Origin: Paenibacillus sp. yr247
GTDB lineage: Bacteria > Bacillota > Bacilli > Paenibacillales > NBRC-103111
NCBI RefSeq assembly: GCF_900103825.1
Contig: NZ_FNIF01000006.1
Location: 149,479-213,478, forward strand
Direction: 5' to 3'
DNA: 64,000 bases
Shown here: one piece after another, positions 9,735 through 17,726 of the stretch
Layout of the letters: every line of letters starts with the position of its first letter
How positions within the stretch are numbered: position 1 is the first letter of the stretch
The notes under the pieces: model-generated
The model's input: only the letters and a program-made list of their open reading frames with translations
The model's database searches: none
Told to the model about the DNA's origin: nothing
Position numbers and translations under genes: made by a program

Positions 9735-9986
9735 ATGGTAAAACAAATTATGGAGGAGCTTGCTTCACGGCAGCTCCTTCTTCCTATTGTTAAGGATCCT
9801 GCCGCAATACAAAAAAAGGAATTTTGTATCGCTCAATTGGTTGACATTTTCAATTATAAAAATCAAATGCTTACTGAATACGTTGGAATTGGAAATGCTG
9901 TAGCAGCAGCACCAGTGTCATTAGTAAATGCTGTAGCAAGAATACCATATCCAATACCTACAACTGCTCCAAAGGCTAATCAATAG
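9735..9986 (+). CDS. Small hypothetical protein or gene remnant
   Basis: An open frame of 83 residues with an amphipathic N-terminal half and an Ala/Pro/Val-rich tail ending PIPTTAPKANQ. I recognise no family. No convincing ribosome-binding site precedes ATG 9735 or the internal ATG 9750. The local composition is more AT-rich than the operon to its left. It could be the tail of a decayed gene, since this patch also holds a pseudogene and a transposase scrap. Only the open frame is supported. Confidence 0.3.
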   Translation: MVKQIMEELASRQLLLPIVKDPAAIQKKEFCIAQLVDIFNYKNQMLTEYVGIGNAVAAAPVSLVNAVARIPYPIPTTAPKANQ

Positions 9987-10090
9987 AGTACATTAAATCA
10001 TTTTAATAGGATTATTTAGTTTTCCTGCGAGGAGTTTGATATTAATTGGACTATTCTAGCTTCTGTAATTATCGTAAGCAACGAAATGAG

Positions 10091-10128
10091 AAAAAGCAAG
10101 TAGCCTAAATTATCTTTTAGGCTACTTG
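10091..10128 (-). terminator. Terminator of the YjcZ-like small gene
   Basis: Perfect 13-base arms (10097-10109 and 10116-10128; core TAGCCTAAA / TTTAGGCTA) form a hairpin. On the minus strand it is followed by CTTTTTC. It lies 21 bases past the stop of the small gene at 10150-10236, which supports that gene being real. Confidence 0.8.
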
Positions 10129-10149
10129 TTAAAACAGTTCCATTTGTAA

Positions 10150-10236
10150 TTACCAAATCATACGAGAAATAATTACGAGAAGGATGAAAAGAACTAAGAT
10201 CGTAGCAGTAGAAGTATGAAGTCCTGCAAAGCTCAT
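10150..10236 (-). CDS. YjcZ-like small hydrophobic sporulation peptide
   Basis: A 28-residue peptide (starts MSFAGLHTSTATILVLFILL, then VIISRMIW). It has a short Gly/Ala-containing head and one membrane-spanning run of Leu/Ile/Val/Phe, the pattern of the YjcZ family of tiny Bacillales sporulation-associated proteins. ATG at 10236 is preceded by GGGGGAAAAAGT, a strong ribosome-binding site, and a clear terminator follows the stop. It would be a membrane-associated peptide, possibly of the spore or mother cell; no biochemical function is known to me. Family assignment rests on length and pattern. Confidence 0.7.
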   Translation of the reverse strand: MSFAGLHTSTATILVLFILLVIISRMIW

Positions 10237-10266
10237 ACTTTTTCCCCCTTTCAATCAAGATATATC

Positions 10267-10274
10267 ATTCTATG
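10267..10274 (-). promoter_or_regulatory. Possible mother-cell sigma -10 element
   Basis: On the minus strand the sequence CATAGAAT lies about 30 bases before the YjcZ-like start. It fits the CATANNNT pattern of SigE/SigK -10 elements. An AC-containing segment sits roughly 15 bases further upstream. This is suggestive only, because the spacing is not ideal. Confidence 0.3.
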
Positions 10275-10534
10275 AAACTAATTCCTAAGGTGCTTGGACA
10301 TTTGCTATAGTAAAGTCAAATATGTGTGCTGCATTTCAGAAGATTAGTTATCGAATGGTGTGAAGCGAAGGATCTTGTAATAGAAGAATGAAGCAAAAAT
10401 CGTGCTACCGAGAAATAAGAGCAGTGGTACAGGACGAATATTGCAAAAGGTAGATGGAGTGAACAGTCAGCTATTTTAAAGATGTTCGTGGACATGAATA
10501 CAAAACTAACGATTTAGGTTTAACCTAAAAAAGG
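10275..10534. other. Intergenic stretch without recognisable gene
   Basis: AT-rich sequence with short, stop-interrupted frames on both strands. I see no recognisable coding segment, RNA gene or repeat. It ends at the hairpin at 10535. Confidence 0.5.
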
Positions 10535-10566
10535 ACCGTCAGGATGAACTTCCCTGATGGTTTTTT
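10535..10566 (+). terminator. Orphan rho-independent terminator
   Basis: The arms ACCGTCAGG (10535-10543) and CCTGATGGT (10553-10561) are followed by TTTTTC. No plus-strand gene lies directly upstream, so it may be left from a deleted gene in this decayed patch. Confidence 0.65.
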
Positions 10567-10723
10567 CTTATAAAATAGTGGTATTTATCGACTATTAGCA
10601 CATTACACTTACTTAGACAAGCTGTGAGTAGAATAGGACATGATTTTTCACTATATGATGTAGAATAACGCTCCGTGGAATCGTTTTGAACGTCTAATTG
10701 TCCTGTTGATTATTTTCCTGTGC

Positions 10724-11300
10724 TCACCGGTGGCCTTCTCGCCGATCGTCCCCCCCCTTGCGGTCAAGAAAGTGCGGTATTTCGGCGAAACGATCGCCGT
10801 AGTGGTGGCGGAGACGGAACAGATAGCGAAGCGGGCGGCAGAGCTTATTCGAGCCGAATTCGTACAGCTTCCCGTCGTTCATTCCCCTAGTGCTGCCTTG
10901 CAGCCCGAAGCGCCATTGATTCACAAGGACTTGGGGAGCTACCAGAGATATGGACCCGTGTATCCCGTTCCAGATACCAACATCGGAAACCATGTGAAAA
11001 TCCGAAAAGGCGACATGCAGACAGGCTGGGCGACAAGTGAGGTGGTGGTTGAAGGCTCGTATGCCTTCAACACATCCGATCATTGCGCTATGGAACCGCG
11101 CTGCTCGATCGTAGAAGTGATGCCGAGCGGCCTGATTGATATCCAAACCTCAACGCAGGATCCGTTTATGATTAAATGTTTGTTTCATCTCTTCTTCCAA
11201 GTCGACCAGTCAAAAGTTGTTGTGCATGTGCAGTTTGTAGGGGGAGGGTTTGGGGGGAAAGGCTCCACACAGCTGGAGTACATCGCCTATTTGGTGATGC
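10724..11300 (+). pseudogene. Xanthine dehydrogenase molybdopterin subunit, truncated
   Basis: A remnant of the large molybdenum-cofactor subunit of a xanthine dehydrogenase/CO-dehydrogenase-like enzyme (normally about 750 residues or more). The segment VRYFGETIAVVVAE belongs to the a/b hammerhead domain, and VGGGFGGKGSTQ is the cofactor-domain glycine motif. Roughly 190 residues survive. A run of eight Cs at 10751-10758 shifts the frame: with one C fewer, VLTG upstream joins ADRPPLAVKKVRYFGE. The protein breaks off after the glycine motif and ends in an unrelated tail with stop at 11323. There are no partner small subunits here, so the gene is dead. It is a decay product next to cotA, not a functional neighbour. 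Confidence 0.85.
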
Positions 11301-11353
11301 ATCTCTTAAATCATTTATTGTAAAGGAATAGATTAAGGAGGTGTTCTATTTAT

Positions 11354-12934
11354 ATGCCAGTGAAAGTAAAACTTCAAAAATTTGTAGATAAACTGCCGAT
11401 TCCCGAAACCATTTCCCCGATCAAGCGAGACAAAAAAGGCACGTACTATGAAGTGACTATGAGGGAATTTACCCAAAAACTGCATCGTGATCTCAAACCA
11501 ACCCGCTTATGGGGCTACAACGGAATGTACCCGGGCCCGACTTTCGACGTGATGAAGGGTGAAACAACATATGTCAAATGGATGAATGAACTGCCCACAA
11601 AGCATTTTCTCCCCATCGATACGACCATTCATGGTGCAGATAAAATGCTTCCAGAGGTTAGGACCGTTGTTCATGTTCACGGAGGAAAACAGCCAGCCCA
11701 TAGTGATGGGTACCCTGAAGCTTGGTTTACGAGAAATTTTGAACAAACAGGACCTTTGTTTGAAAGAGAAGTATATGAGTACCCAAACCTTGAAGCCGCT
11801 ACGTTATTTTATCATGACCACACAATGGGAATTACGAGACTGAACAATTATGCGGGACTTGGAGGTTTTTTTATCATCCGCTGCAAACATGAACAATCTC
11901 TGAATCTGCCGACGGGAATTTATGAAATGCCTCTTTTTATTCAGGATCGCTCGTTTAACCCGGACGGTTCGCTCTATTACCCTAGTTCGCCGGATGAAAA
12001 GAACCCTCGGCTTCCTTATCCCTCGATTGTCACACCCTTTGATGCAGACACGATTTTGGTAAACGGGAAAGTATGGCCCTTTGTGGAAGTGGAACCGAGA
12101 AAATACCGATTTCGCATTTTAAACTACTGCAATAGTCGAGCCATGACATTCAAACTGGACTCCGGACAGCCATTTTATCAAATTGGAACCGATCGCGGAT
12201 TACTGGAGAAACCAGTGAAAATGAAAGAGATCCTCCTTTTAACTACCGAGCGTGCGGATGTGATCGTCGATTTTTCTAGATCCTTCGGTAAGTCGATCGT
12301 TCTTAAAAATGTCTTCGAGGGTGCCTCTCCCGAAACAACAGATGTGATGCAGTTCAGAGTAACCGTTCCGTTAAAAGGCAAAGACACCAGTTCCCTTCCA
12401 GATCATTTAAGGAAAATTGAATTTCTTTCAAGAAAGATGGCTAGCAGAACAAGAGATCTCACACTCATCAGGGTGATGGATGAATATGGAAGATCGTTAA
12501 ATTTACTGGACGGTAAAATGTGGATTGATCGTATATCCGAGAGAATAGAGTTAGGAACTATTGAGATATGGCGGTTAATCAACATGTCAACGGATGACCA
12601 CCCCATTCATTTACATATCGTTGACATGCAAATTCTTGAGCGCCAGCCTTTTGACGTTGCTCATTTCAAAGCCACTGGAAAACTTAAGTTTACAGGACAG
12701 GCGGCGCCTCCTGAGCCAAACGAAAGGGGATTTAAAGATACGATTCGTGCTCCCGCCGGTAACGTTACCTCTTTTATCGCGAGTTTCGGTCCTCTCACCG
12801 GACGTTTTGTATGGCATTGTCACATGCTAGAGCATGAAGATTACGAGATGATGCGACCATTTGAAATCCTGAAGAAAAAGAAAAATACACTAAAAGATAT
12901 ACTAAAGAGAATGATTTACCCTTCACGAGATTAG
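11354..12934 (+). CDS. cotA: Spore-coat multicopper oxidase (laccase) CotA
   Basis: A 526-residue three-cupredoxin oxidase, close in length and sequence to Bacillus subtilis CotA (513 residues). It oxidises phenolics or bilirubin-like substrates with reduction of O2 to water, and in spores makes a brown coat pigment. All copper motifs are present: HVHGG (about 107-111), HDH (154-156), HPIHLH (about 420), and HCHMLEHEDYEM (488-499) with the axial Met of the type 1 site. The N-terminal run RLWGYNGMYPGPT matches the family. It has no signal peptide, as expected for a coat protein assembled in the mother cell. The start ATG follows AAGGAGGTG. It stands alone; a SigK-type promoter is expected but I could not place one confidently. 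Confidence 0.95.
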   Translation: MPVKVKLQKFVDKLPIPETISPIKRDKKGTYYEVTMREFTQKLHRDLKPTRLWGYNGMYPGPTFDVMKGETTYVKWMNELPTKHFLPIDTTIHGADKMLPEVRTVVHVHGGKQPAHSDGYPEAWFTRNFEQTGPLFEREVYEYPNLEAATLFYHDHTMGITRLNNYAGLGGFFIIRCKHEQSLNLPTGIYEMPLFIQDRSFNPDGSLYYPSSPDEKNPRLPYPSIVTPFDADTILVNGKVWPFVEVEPRKYRFRILNYCNSRAMTFKLDSGQPFYQIGTDRGLLEKPVKMKEILLLTTERADVIVDFSRSFGKSIVLKNVFEGASPETTDVMQFRVTVPLKGKDTSSLPDHLRKIEFLSRKMASRTRDLTLIRVMDEYGRSLNLLDGKMWIDRISERIELGTIEIWRLINMSTDDHPIHLHIVDMQILERQPFDVAHFKATGKLKFTGQAAPPEPNERGFKDTIRAPAGNVTSFIASFGPLTGRFVWHCHMLEHEDYEMMRPFEILKKKKNTLKDILKRMIYPSRD

Positions 12935-13311
12935 TTGGAGATTTAAACTACATCCAACACAAGAAGAAGGTGATCCGACTTGGGCAGGTGTGATTTTCAG
13001 AAGTTGCTAGGTCGTCCGACCACTCCGATCAAAGAGGCTCTCAGTCAAATCGTAAACGAAATTCAGTCTTAATTAAGCGATCGAAACAATCAAAGAGGTT
13101 GTCCTAGAAGGTCTAATGTGACCGGAGGGATAGCCTCAGGATGACAAATGGAGAATTTCCTTAATTGATCGCTCAGCTTCATTTTTTTGGCTCCTTGCGT
13201 ACTTTGTAATATGCTCTAAAGCCAATAATTGTGAACTTGATAATTTCATGGATAGATGAGTCTCTCCTTTTTTGCCGAATATGTTATTGAATTTGCACCC
13301 GATGAAGTGGA
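12935..13311. other. Gap between cotA and AraC gene with possible remnants
   Basis: About 375 bases without an intact gene. The frame at 12987-13073 reads LLGRPTTPIKEALSQIV and stops; it resembles the C-terminal segment of NAD(P)-binding NmrA/SDR-type proteins but is too short for certainty. Further on, AGCGATC (13076) and GATCGCT (13167-13173) could pair around a GC-rich 85-base stretch, with the second arm followed shortly by seven Ts. This may be the cotA terminator region or a relic of a deleted gene. Confidence 0.35.
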
Positions 13312-14160
13312 TCAGTCAATGTCGAAATTACCTAAATTACCCTTATATTTTCCGGGGGAGATACCAACGGTTCGTTTAAACATTTTCAAAAAATTAGAAT
13401 AATCATTAAATCCACATTGTTCACAGGTATCTGTGACACTATAGCCTTCCGAAAGAATTTGTTTTGCTTTGGATATTCGTTTGAAAAGGATATATTCATG
13501 GATGTTACTACCGAAATATTTCTTAAAAACTCTCCCCATATAAAATCGATCCACATAGAACTTATTAGAAAGAGATTCAAGGGTGAGGTTTTTTTCCAAA
13601 TTCATGTCAATATAGTCCAATAGTGAAATTAATAATTCTGGCATAGAAGAAAGGTTTTCCGAACGATTAACGTCTTTAAATATAATATTGATCAAGACTA
13701 ACACTTCAACAAGATAATTCAGTTTTAAAATCTTATAACCGGCATTGGGTTTAAGATTTTCGATTTGATTAAAAAGACGCAGAAATTCTTTAATCTGACT
13801 TGGTTGAAGTGTAATCTTGTTTTGTTGACCTTTCGGTTTGTTTAGGAAGCAGCTTAGAAGATCAAGACTTGGAGAATTAAATGTGCGGACGATATGCGGT
13901 ACAAACTGTAACGTTATTCTTTCGTATAACTTATCATTTTGAAAGGATGGTTTATGGATTTCTTGATTATTTGTAATGATTAAATCTCCATATTTTATTG
14001 GATACATGTTCTTTTCAACGAGGTAGTTCACATCACCTGAGATTAAAAAATAAATTTCAAACTCTTCGTGCAAATGAAAGTTAACGTTACATATATTAGG
14101 ATTATAGAGTTTTCGTTCATAACGGATACATTCGTCTATACTTTCATAAGGTAAGATCAT
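13312..14160 (-). CDS. AraC-family transcriptional regulator
   Basis: A 282-residue one-component regulator. The N-terminal cupin-like sensor domain (about 1-150) contains FHLHEEFEIYFLISGDVNYL. The C-terminal double helix-turn-helix (about 185-280) reads SLSNKFYVDRFYMGRVFKKY and then VTDTCEQCGFNDYSNFLKMF, ending with the family motif GISPGKYKG. It would bind a small sugar-like ligand and activate a nearby operon; the divergent oxidoreductase/transport operon starting at 14702 is the obvious candidate target, although 540 bases of decayed sequence lie between. A low-G+C composition sets it apart from the first operon. Confidence 0.9.
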   Translation of the reverse strand: MILPYESIDECIRYERKLYNPNICNVNFHLHEEFEIYFLISGDVNYLVEKNMYPIKYGDLIITNNQEIHKPSFQNDKLYERITLQFVPHIVRTFNSPSLDLLSCFLNKPKGQQNKITLQPSQIKEFLRLFNQIENLKPNAGYKILKLNYLVEVLVLINIIFKDVNRSENLSSMPELLISLLDYIDMNLEKNLTLESLSNKFYVDRFYMGRVFKKYFGSNIHEYILFKRISKAKQILSEGYSVTDTCEQCGFNDYSNFLKMFKRTVGISPGKYKGNLGNFDID

Positions 14161-14192
14161 CCATATAACCTCACTTTAAATACCTGAAAGGT

Positions 14193-14330
14193 TCAGGTGA
14201 ATTGTAGTGTTACTGACGCCAGATAAATGGTCTTGGATGTTCGCGTGCTGACTCCTTTTGCATACAAGGCAATAATTTGGTTAGAACAATCGCGCTTCAT
14301 GTGTGTTCTCTCTGAATCACGGTTTCTATC
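14193..14330 (-). pseudogene. IS256/mutator-type transposase fragment
   Basis: The minus-strand frame reads SNQIIALYAKGVSTR and, after a frameshift near 14244, continues NIQDHLSGVSNTTI. Together this matches the conserved ALYAKGMSTRDIQDHL region of IS256-family (mutator) transposases. Only about 45 codons remain and no terminal repeats were found. It marks an old insertion between the AraC gene and the operon at 14702. Confidence 0.7.
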
Positions 14331-14432
14331 ATTTATCAATAAATGTCTCAATAAGAATAGAGTATAATAGAATTGTGAAAATGTCCTTGTAGTATTTGAT
14401 GATAATATGGACTTTATTGATAAGTTTGACAA

Positions 14433-14470
14433 AAAGCAGCCTATCTCAAATGGAGATGGCTGCTTTATTT
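14433..14470 (-). terminator. Orphan strong hairpin terminator
   Basis: The arms AAAGCAGCC(T)ATCTC and GAGATGGCTGCTTT pair over about 14 bases with one bulge. On the minus strand the stem is followed by TTTTTG; on the plus strand by ATTTGC. No intact gene ends here on either strand, so it probably belonged to a lost gene next to the transposase scrap. Confidence 0.6.
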
Positions 14471-14539
14471 GCATTTTTTGATACGAAAAAATGATCGTTA
14501 TGGGCATCAATCACAAGGGTTACCCCAGTTTCTCTCTCA

Positions 14540-14569
14540 TTGATAATGCACAAAAAACGATATTTTAAT
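14540..14569 (+). promoter_or_regulatory. Possible SigA promoter for the 14.7-22.4 kb operon
   Basis: TTGATA (14540-14545) and TTTAAT (14564-14569), 18 bases apart, resemble a vegetative promoter. They lie about 130 bases before the oxidoreductase start, upstream of a cre-like palindrome. Promoter-like pairs are common in AT-rich sequence, so support is modest. Confidence 0.35.
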
Positions 14570-14615
14570 CACAAAAAACTATGACATATCTCGAGTAATA
14601 TTTTAGAATAGCACA

Positions 14616-14629
14616 AGTAAGCGCTTTTA
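14616..14629 (+). promoter_or_regulatory. cre-like palindrome upstream of second uptake operon
   Basis: AGTAAGCGCTTTTA has the central AAGCGCTT of CcpA operators but two mismatches to TGNAANCGNTNNCA. It sits about 45 bases downstream of the putative -10, a position suited to a roadblock operator. Carbon catabolite repression of the operon is inferred. Confidence 0.4.
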
Positions 14630-14701
14630 TTCTTTATCTGCCACTTTGTACTGCGCGTTTAAATCTTAAACTGCACTTCAATATACTGGGAGGGTTATTG
14701 T

Positions 14702-15883
14702 ATGAGTCCGATGAGCAAAGTGAAATTAGGTGTAATTGGTTTAGGCGGAATGGGAAGCAGCCATCTCAAGTACCTGACACAGATGGATACAGTTGAAGTC
14801 GTAGCAGTTTGTGATGTTGTACATGAAAAGGCTGACAAAGCAGCGGCTCTATATCATACCAAGGCCTATTACAACCATACGGAGCTTTTTGACAAATCAG
14901 GCATAGAGGCTGTATTAATAGCTGTTCCCCATTACGATCATACGCCTATATCGATCGATGCCTTCAATAAGGGAATCCATGTTCTTTGTGAGAAACCTAT
15001 CGCTGTGCATGTAAATGATGCCAAAAAAACGATTGCCGCTTATGAAAGTGCCAAGGAACAACATCCCAATCTGATGTTTGGCATTATGTTTCAAGAAAGG
15101 ACCTACCCCTACCATAAAAAAATCAAAGACATTCTTGAAGGCGGCGAGTTGGGGAAATTAATCAGAGCGACCTGGATTAATACCAAGTGGTTCCGATCTC
15201 AGCTTTACTACGATAGCGGCGAATGGCGTGCAACTTGGGCTGGAGAAGGCGGAGGGATTTTAACCAACCAGTGTCCGCATAATCTGGATCTCTACCAGTG
15301 GTTATTCGGTCTTCCAACACGAATCAATGGTTTTGCGCATATTGGCAAATATCATGATATCGAAGTTGAAGATGAAGTGACGGCCTACTTTGAGCATGAA
15401 AACGGGATGGTTGGACATTTTATAGTGACGACTGCGGAAACGCCTGGATCAAACCGGATGGAGATCGTGGGAGAGTACGGAAAACTGATTTTTGAGGATA
15501 ATAAAATTGTTTTTTATCGAACCCGCGAGTCCATGCTTCGTTTTATCAAAGAATCACAAAGCAGGATGGGCAATGTTGAAAACTGGTACACGGAAATTCC
15601 TGTGAACGTGAATGTGCCTACAGGGCATCAGGTGGTGACAGAAAAATTTATCGAAGCTATACAAAATGGCGGTGGGGAGCTTATCGCGCATGGTCCGGAA
15701 GGGATCAACGGACTAACCATAGCGAACGCGATTATGCTTTCTTCGTTTATCGATCAAACCATCAAGCTGCCTATGGATGCAGACGAATATGAAAAGAAGC
15801 TTAAGGAACTGATCCAAGGATCCAAGTACGAAAAGGCTATTAAAAAGGATGGAGCTATGGATATCAGCTATTCCCAGGCTTAG
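14702..15883 (+). CDS. Gfo/Idh/MocA-family oxidoreductase
   Basis: A 393-residue NAD(P)-dependent sugar or inositol dehydrogenase-like protein. The Rossmann loop GVIGLGGMGSSH is at the N-terminus and the catalytic-lysine motif EKPIAVH lies near residue 98. GGGILTNQCPHNLDLYQWL near 185 carries the His and Asp of the active site. The start ATG follows GGGAGGGTTATTGT. It opens an operon with a lipoprotein, two permeases, a PhyH dioxygenase, an isomerase and a second oxidoreductase of the same family. It probably oxidises or reduces the imported sugar. Substrate and cofactor preference cannot be read. Confidence 0.92.
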   Translation: MSPMSKVKLGVIGLGGMGSSHLKYLTQMDTVEVVAVCDVVHEKADKAAALYHTKAYYNHTELFDKSGIEAVLIAVPHYDHTPISIDAFNKGIHVLCEKPIAVHVNDAKKTIAAYESAKEQHPNLMFGIMFQERTYPYHKKIKDILEGGELGKLIRATWINTKWFRSQLYYDSGEWRATWAGEGGGILTNQCPHNLDLYQWLFGLPTRINGFAHIGKYHDIEVEDEVTAYFEHENGMVGHFIVTTAETPGSNRMEIVGEYGKLIFEDNKIVFYRTRESMLRFIKESQSRMGNVENWYTEIPVNVNVPTGHQVVTEKFIEAIQNGGGELIAHGPEGINGLTIANAIMLSSFIDQTIKLPMDADEYEKKLKELIQGSKYEKAIKKDGAMDISYSQA

Positions 15884-15921
15884 GTTCTGGTCACTCACAA
15901 AATGTATAGGGGGAACGATCT

Positions 15922-17601
15922 ATGAATGGTAAGCTCGGTAAGGTTTCAGCTTTATCCCTTTCTGTTGTGTTACTTGCAGGTTTATTTACAGGCTGCACCT
16001 CTAATACTACGAAGCAAACAAGTTCGTCAGAGAAAAATGATACGGCAACGCTATCTTCAATCCCGCTGCCTATCGTCAGTAAACCTATTACTTTAAAGAT
16101 GTTTGTGCCCATGGATGCCAAAGTAGCGGCAACCATGAAAAATTATAATGAAATTGCTGTGTTTAAAGAATTGGAAAAAAGGACAGGGATCCATATCGAG
16201 TTCATTCATCCTGCATCTATGGATGGGGCAGCGATCAAAGAACAGTTCAATCTTATGGTCGCTTCTGGCGATTTACCTGATCTGATTTATTATAACTGGA
16301 CAGGTGATTATAATGGCGGACCCAATAAAGCGATCAAGGATGGCGTCATCTTGCCGCTGAATGATTTGGTAGATAAATATTCACCCAATCTCAAAGCATT
16401 TATGAATTCCGACCCTAAAGCGAATAAACAGTTGCGTACAGACGATGGTACGATCTATGTCTATCCCGAGGCCCAATCACCGAATCAGTTTGCAAAAGTA
16501 AACCCTAATCCGAATCCTGCTTTCCAGACTTTTGGATGGCAGATCCGACAGGATTGGTTGGAAAAACTGCAGCTAAAGTCACCTGAAACGATTGACGATT
16601 GGTATGAAGTGTTAAAAGCATTTAAAACAAAAAATCCTAGCGGCAGCGGCAAAAATGACGAAATTCCTTTGGCGCCTAGAGGAGCGGGAGACTTACAGAA
16701 CTGGATCAGGGCTTGGGGGATCAACTATGGGTTTTATCATGACGGCGATAAAGTAAAATATGGACCTTATACCCCAGAATATAAAGATGCGCTTACAACC
16801 TTAGCGAAGTGGTATAAAGAGGGCTTGATCGACCCTGATTTTGGAGTAACGGATGCCAAACAATTTGATACCAAAGTCATGGGTAACCGAGCAGGTGCAT
16901 GGACGGGATCTACATCAGGAACATTCGGAAGATTTGTTCAATTGATGAAAGCGAAAGATCCGTCGGTAAAATTATCGGGAACGGTTCCGCCTTACGTAAA
17001 AGGCACGAAATCATATAATTTTAATGTCGATGAAATCAAGGTTGCTAGTGGCGGTGGTGTAGCGATATCCGCTAAAAGTAAGTACGCGAAGGAAGCTGCG
17101 ATGTGGCTGGACTATGGCTATAGTCCTGAAGGATCGCTGCTCAATACCTTTGGTATCGAAGGCGAGAGCTACAAGATGGTGAATGGTTCGCCTCAACTGC
17201 TCCCAGAGATTACTAATAATTCAAAGGGCTTGTCGATTGATGAGGCATTATCTAAATATTCCAGAGGATCAGGCGGATTAGCCTTTGTCATGACACCTGA
17301 GATTTGGCAGCAGCGCATGGCCTTACCTGAACAGCAGCAAATTCTTGGCTTATGGAAAGCAGGCTCTTACGATAGAACCATGCCACCGGGGGTTACACCA
17401 ACCATCGAGGAATCGACCAAGATGGCATCCATTACCTCTGCGGTTAATACGTATAGGGATGAGATATTCACTAAGATGATTATGGGACAGGTACCTATTA
17501 GCGAGTTTGATAATTATATGAGCAAATTAAAGGGTATGGGAATCGAAGATGCAATCAAAATTCAGCAAGCGGCATACGACAGATATATGGCAAGAAAATG
17601 A
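15922..17601 (+). CDS. Extracellular solute-binding lipoprotein, LplA type
   Basis: A 559-residue lipoprotein receptor for a carbohydrate importer. The signal peptide ends in the lipobox LFTGC, so Cys at about residue 25 would be lipidated. Family features are MVASGDLPDLIYYNW, IILPLNDLVDKY-like segments, and the long C-terminal lobe of LplA-type receptors, which exceeds MalE-type length by over 100 residues. It lies between an oxidoreductase and the two cognate permeases. The 125-base gap after it contains a long stem. A complex plant- or biofilm-derived oligosaccharide ligand would fit the family, but none is shown. Confidence 0.93.
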   Translation: MNGKLGKVSALSLSVVLLAGLFTGCTSNTTKQTSSSEKNDTATLSSIPLPIVSKPITLKMFVPMDAKVAATMKNYNEIAVFKELEKRTGIHIEFIHPASMDGAAIKEQFNLMVASGDLPDLIYYNWTGDYNGGPNKAIKDGVILPLNDLVDKYSPNLKAFMNSDPKANKQLRTDDGTIYVYPEAQSPNQFAKVNPNPNPAFQTFGWQIRQDWLEKLQLKSPETIDDWYEVLKAFKTKNPSGSGKNDEIPLAPRGAGDLQNWIRAWGINYGFYHDGDKVKYGPYTPEYKDALTTLAKWYKEGLIDPDFGVTDAKQFDTKVMGNRAGAWTGSTSGTFGRFVQLMKAKDPSVKLSGTVPPYVKGTKSYNFNVDEIKVASGGGVAISAKSKYAKEAAMWLDYGYSPEGSLLNTFGIEGESYKMVNGSPQLLPEITNNSKGLSIDEALSKYSRGSGGLAFVMTPEIWQQRMALPEQQQILGLWKAGSYDRTMPPGVTPTIEESTKMASITSAVNTYRDEIFTKMIMGQVPISEFDNYMSKLKGMGIEDAIKIQQAAYDRYMARK

Positions 17602-17640
17602 GTCTTGACGTTTGACCGATTTGGATAGTTTAGCTGCAAG

Positions 17641-17698
17641 CGCGCCAGCATCTGATCGCCTCCCAAGGGTAAGGTCAGAGCTGGATGCATGCTGCGCG
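17641..17698 (+). promoter_or_regulatory. Long stem between lipoprotein and permease genes
   Basis: CGCGCCAGCAT (17641-17651) can pair with ATGCTGCGCG (17689-17698) with one bulge, and further pairs are possible inside (GATCGCC region). No U tract follows. It may stabilise the upstream transcript or reduce permease expression. Confidence 0.4.
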
Positions 17699-17726
17699 AA
17701 TTTCTTCGCTCAAAGGGGAATGGACG

